Source of the DNA: Actinosynnema sp042752395
Lineage (GTDB): Bacteria; Actinomycetota; Actinomycetes; Mycobacteriales; Pseudonocardiaceae
DNA length: 64,000 bases
Reading direction: 5' to 3'
Assembly: GCF_042752395.1 (NCBI RefSeq)
Contig: NZ_JBHYXZ010000023.1
Coordinates: 1-64,000, forward strand
Shown here: positions 62,808 through 64,000 of the stretch, one piece after another
Position numbering within the stretch: the first letter of the stretch is position 1
Layout: each line of letters opens with the position of its first letter
Translations under genes and position numbers: made by a program
The notes under the pieces: generated by a model
The model's input: the letters and a program-made list of their open reading frames with translations, nothing else
Told to the model about the DNA's origin: nothing
Databases searched by the model: none

Positions 62808-64000
62808 TCAGGACTTTCTGAATTCACTCGTAAGTTCAGCTTCACAGGTGATGTTGCGCGCCATGCCCTCGAAGACCACCCCGTGGAACGGCCACACCAA
62901 CCACCAGTACACGTGCCCGGCCAGCCCGCGCGGCACGAAGACGGCCCGCTGCCGGTAGGTCGAGCCGCCTCCCTCCGCCGCCGCGACCCGCAGCTCCAGC
63001 CACGCCCGGCCGGGCACCCGCATCTCCGCGCGCAGCCGCAGCAGCCGGCCCCGGTCCAGCTCCTCGACCCGCCACCAGTCCAGCGCCTCGCCGACGTGCA
63101 GCCGCCTCGGGTCGCGCCGGCCGCGGCGCAGCCCGACCCCGCCGACCAGCCGGTCCAGCCACCCGCGCACCGCCCAGGCCAGGGGGAACGAGTACCAGCC
63201 GTGCTCGCCGCCGATGCCCTCCACGACCCGCCACAGCCGCTCCGGCGACGCCGGGGTCCGCCGCTCCCGCTCGTCGACGTAGGCCGAGCCGCCCGACCAG
63301 TCCGGGTCGGTCGGCAGCGGTTGCGCGGACGCGCCCGGCAACGACGCGCCCGACCAGCGGGTCTCCACGTCGGCGTCCCGGACCTTCGCCAGCGCCAGCG
63401 CGACCGCGCGGTCGTAGCCGGTGTTCTCGCCCGGCATCACGGCCTCGACGTCGTGCTCCCGGCACACCACCTCGTGCACCAGCGACTCGATCAGCGGCGC
63501 GGCGATCGCCCGGGGCACCGGCGTGACCAGGTCGACCCAGTGCGCGGACAGCCGCGGCGTGAGCAGCGGCACCGGCAGCACGCGCCGCCGCGGCAACCCG
63601 GCCACCTCGGCGTACCGGAGCATCATCTCCAGGTAGGTCAGCACGTCCGGGCCGCCGATGTCGAACGACCGGTGCACGTCGGCGGGCAGGTCCACCGCCT
63701 CGACCAGGTACCGCAGCACGTCCCGCACCGCGATCGGCTGGACCCGGTTGCGCACCCAGCGCGGCGTGACCATGACGGGCAGGCGCTCGGTCAGGTAGCG
63801 CAGCATCTCGAAGCTCGCCGACCCCGACCCGATGACGACCGCCGCCTGGAGCACCACCGCGGGCACCGGGCCGCGCAGGAACACGTCCCCGACCTCCTTG
63901 CGCGAGGCCAGGTGCGGCGACAGCGCCACCCCGGGCGGGTGCAGGCCGCCCAGGTAGACGATCCGGCGCACGCCCGCGGCCGCCGCGGCGCGGGCGGTGT
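62808..64000 (-). CDS. SDR family oxidoreductase with DUF2867 domain (5' end beyond the window)
   Basis: The frame is open to the right edge, so the N-terminus and its NAD(P)-binding Gly motif are missing; the visible part begins in the Rossmann core (RRIVYLGGLHP, then VVLQAAVVIGSGSASFEMLRYL and RNRVQPIAVRDV). From about residue 225 of the visible frame a DUF2867 domain follows, ending with VYWWLVWPFHGVVFEGMARNI. The combination is common in actinobacteria; substrate unknown, possibly a nucleoside-diphosphate sugar or quinone-like compound. It ends in SEFRKS. Confidence 0.88.
   Translation of the reverse strand, partial: TARAAAAAGVRRIVYLGGLHPPGVALSPHLASRKEVGDVFLRGPVPAVVLQAAVVIGSGSASFEMLRYLTERLPVMVTPRWVRNRVQPIAVRDVLRYLVEAVDLPADVHRSFDIGGPDVLTYLEMMLRYAEVAGLPRRRVLPVPLLTPRLSAHWVDLVTPVPRAIAAPLIESLVHEVVCREHDVEAVMPGENTGYDRAVALALAKVRDADVETRWSGASLPGASAQPLPTDPDWSGGSAYVDERERRTPASPERLWRVVEGIGGEHGWYSFPLAWAVRGWLDRLVGGVGLRRGRRDPRRLHVGEALDWWRVEELDRGRLLRLRAEMRVPGRAWLELRVAAAEGGGSTYRQRAVFVPRGLAGHVYWWLVWPFHGVVFEGMARNITCEAELTSEFRKS

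Overview
The window is the chromosomal replication-origin neighbourhood of a high-GC actinobacterium, most likely a member of the Pseudonocardiaceae (Saccharothrix/Actinosynnema/Lentzea-like). The evidence is very high GC, frequent GTG and TTG starts, and a gene order that follows the actinobacterial origin region: crgA, PH-domain protein, rhomboid, cyclophilin, tRNA-Ala, DLW-39 protein, tRNA-Ile, DUF3566, gyrA, gyrB, dciA, recF, gnd, dnaN, oriC, dnaA, rpmH, rnpA, yidD, yidC, jag, rsmG, parA, parB, cwlM, trxA, trxB, anti-sigma, sigM, pseudokinase, murJ, DUF6049, mutT4, cca. The genus is inference.

Layout. 1-5500: a repeat-rich, apparently non-coding stretch, then small membrane and envelope genes (crgA, PH-domain protein, rhomboid protease, cyclophilin, lipoprotein, DoxX) and two tRNA genes flanking a 39-residue DLW-39 gene. 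5500-19100 (minus strand): DUF3566 protein, gyrA with a 421-residue intein next to its catalytic tyrosine, gyrB, dciA, recF, gnd, dnaN, a 1.2-kb oriC region, and dnaA. 19500-21900 (plus): rpmH-rnpA-yidD-yidC-jag, coupling ribosome protein, RNase P and membrane insertion. 22000-26450: a phosphatase-methyltransferase fusion, a Nudix gene, rsmG, parA and parB, with clustered parS sites. 26450-26960 is non-coding with a 134-bp inverted-repeat element and a 10-N assembly gap. 26960-42600: ddl-like ligase, aminotransferase, GNAT, two small unknown genes, a cwlM-like amidase, the thioredoxin system, SigM with its anti-sigma, a pseudokinase, MurJ, DUF6049, MutT4 and the CCA-adding enzyme. These are largely cell-envelope and redox genes in the Mycobacterium order.

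42600-64000 is less conserved: a lone LuxR-type HTH, an MFS exporter, UPF0301, SdpI, a secreted phytase-like protein, leuS with a leader peptide, a TetR-MMPL divergent pair with twin operators, a YVTN propeller, a DUF2339 membrane protein, a ribokinase-like gene and ptsI with a DasR-type operator over its start codon, a LysR regulator, the threonine catabolic pair tdh-kbl, and an SDR/DUF2867 gene running off the right end.

The main unexplained signals are: helically phased CACCCGGGTG palindromes at oriC; DnaA-box clusters outside oriC (about 930-1000 and 12978-13035); the 134-bp inverted-repeat element at 26531-26664; a Leu-codon leader peptide with two hairpins before leuS; and six parS or parS-like sites, three of them inside coding sequences. 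No phage, insertion sequence or CRISPR array was seen.
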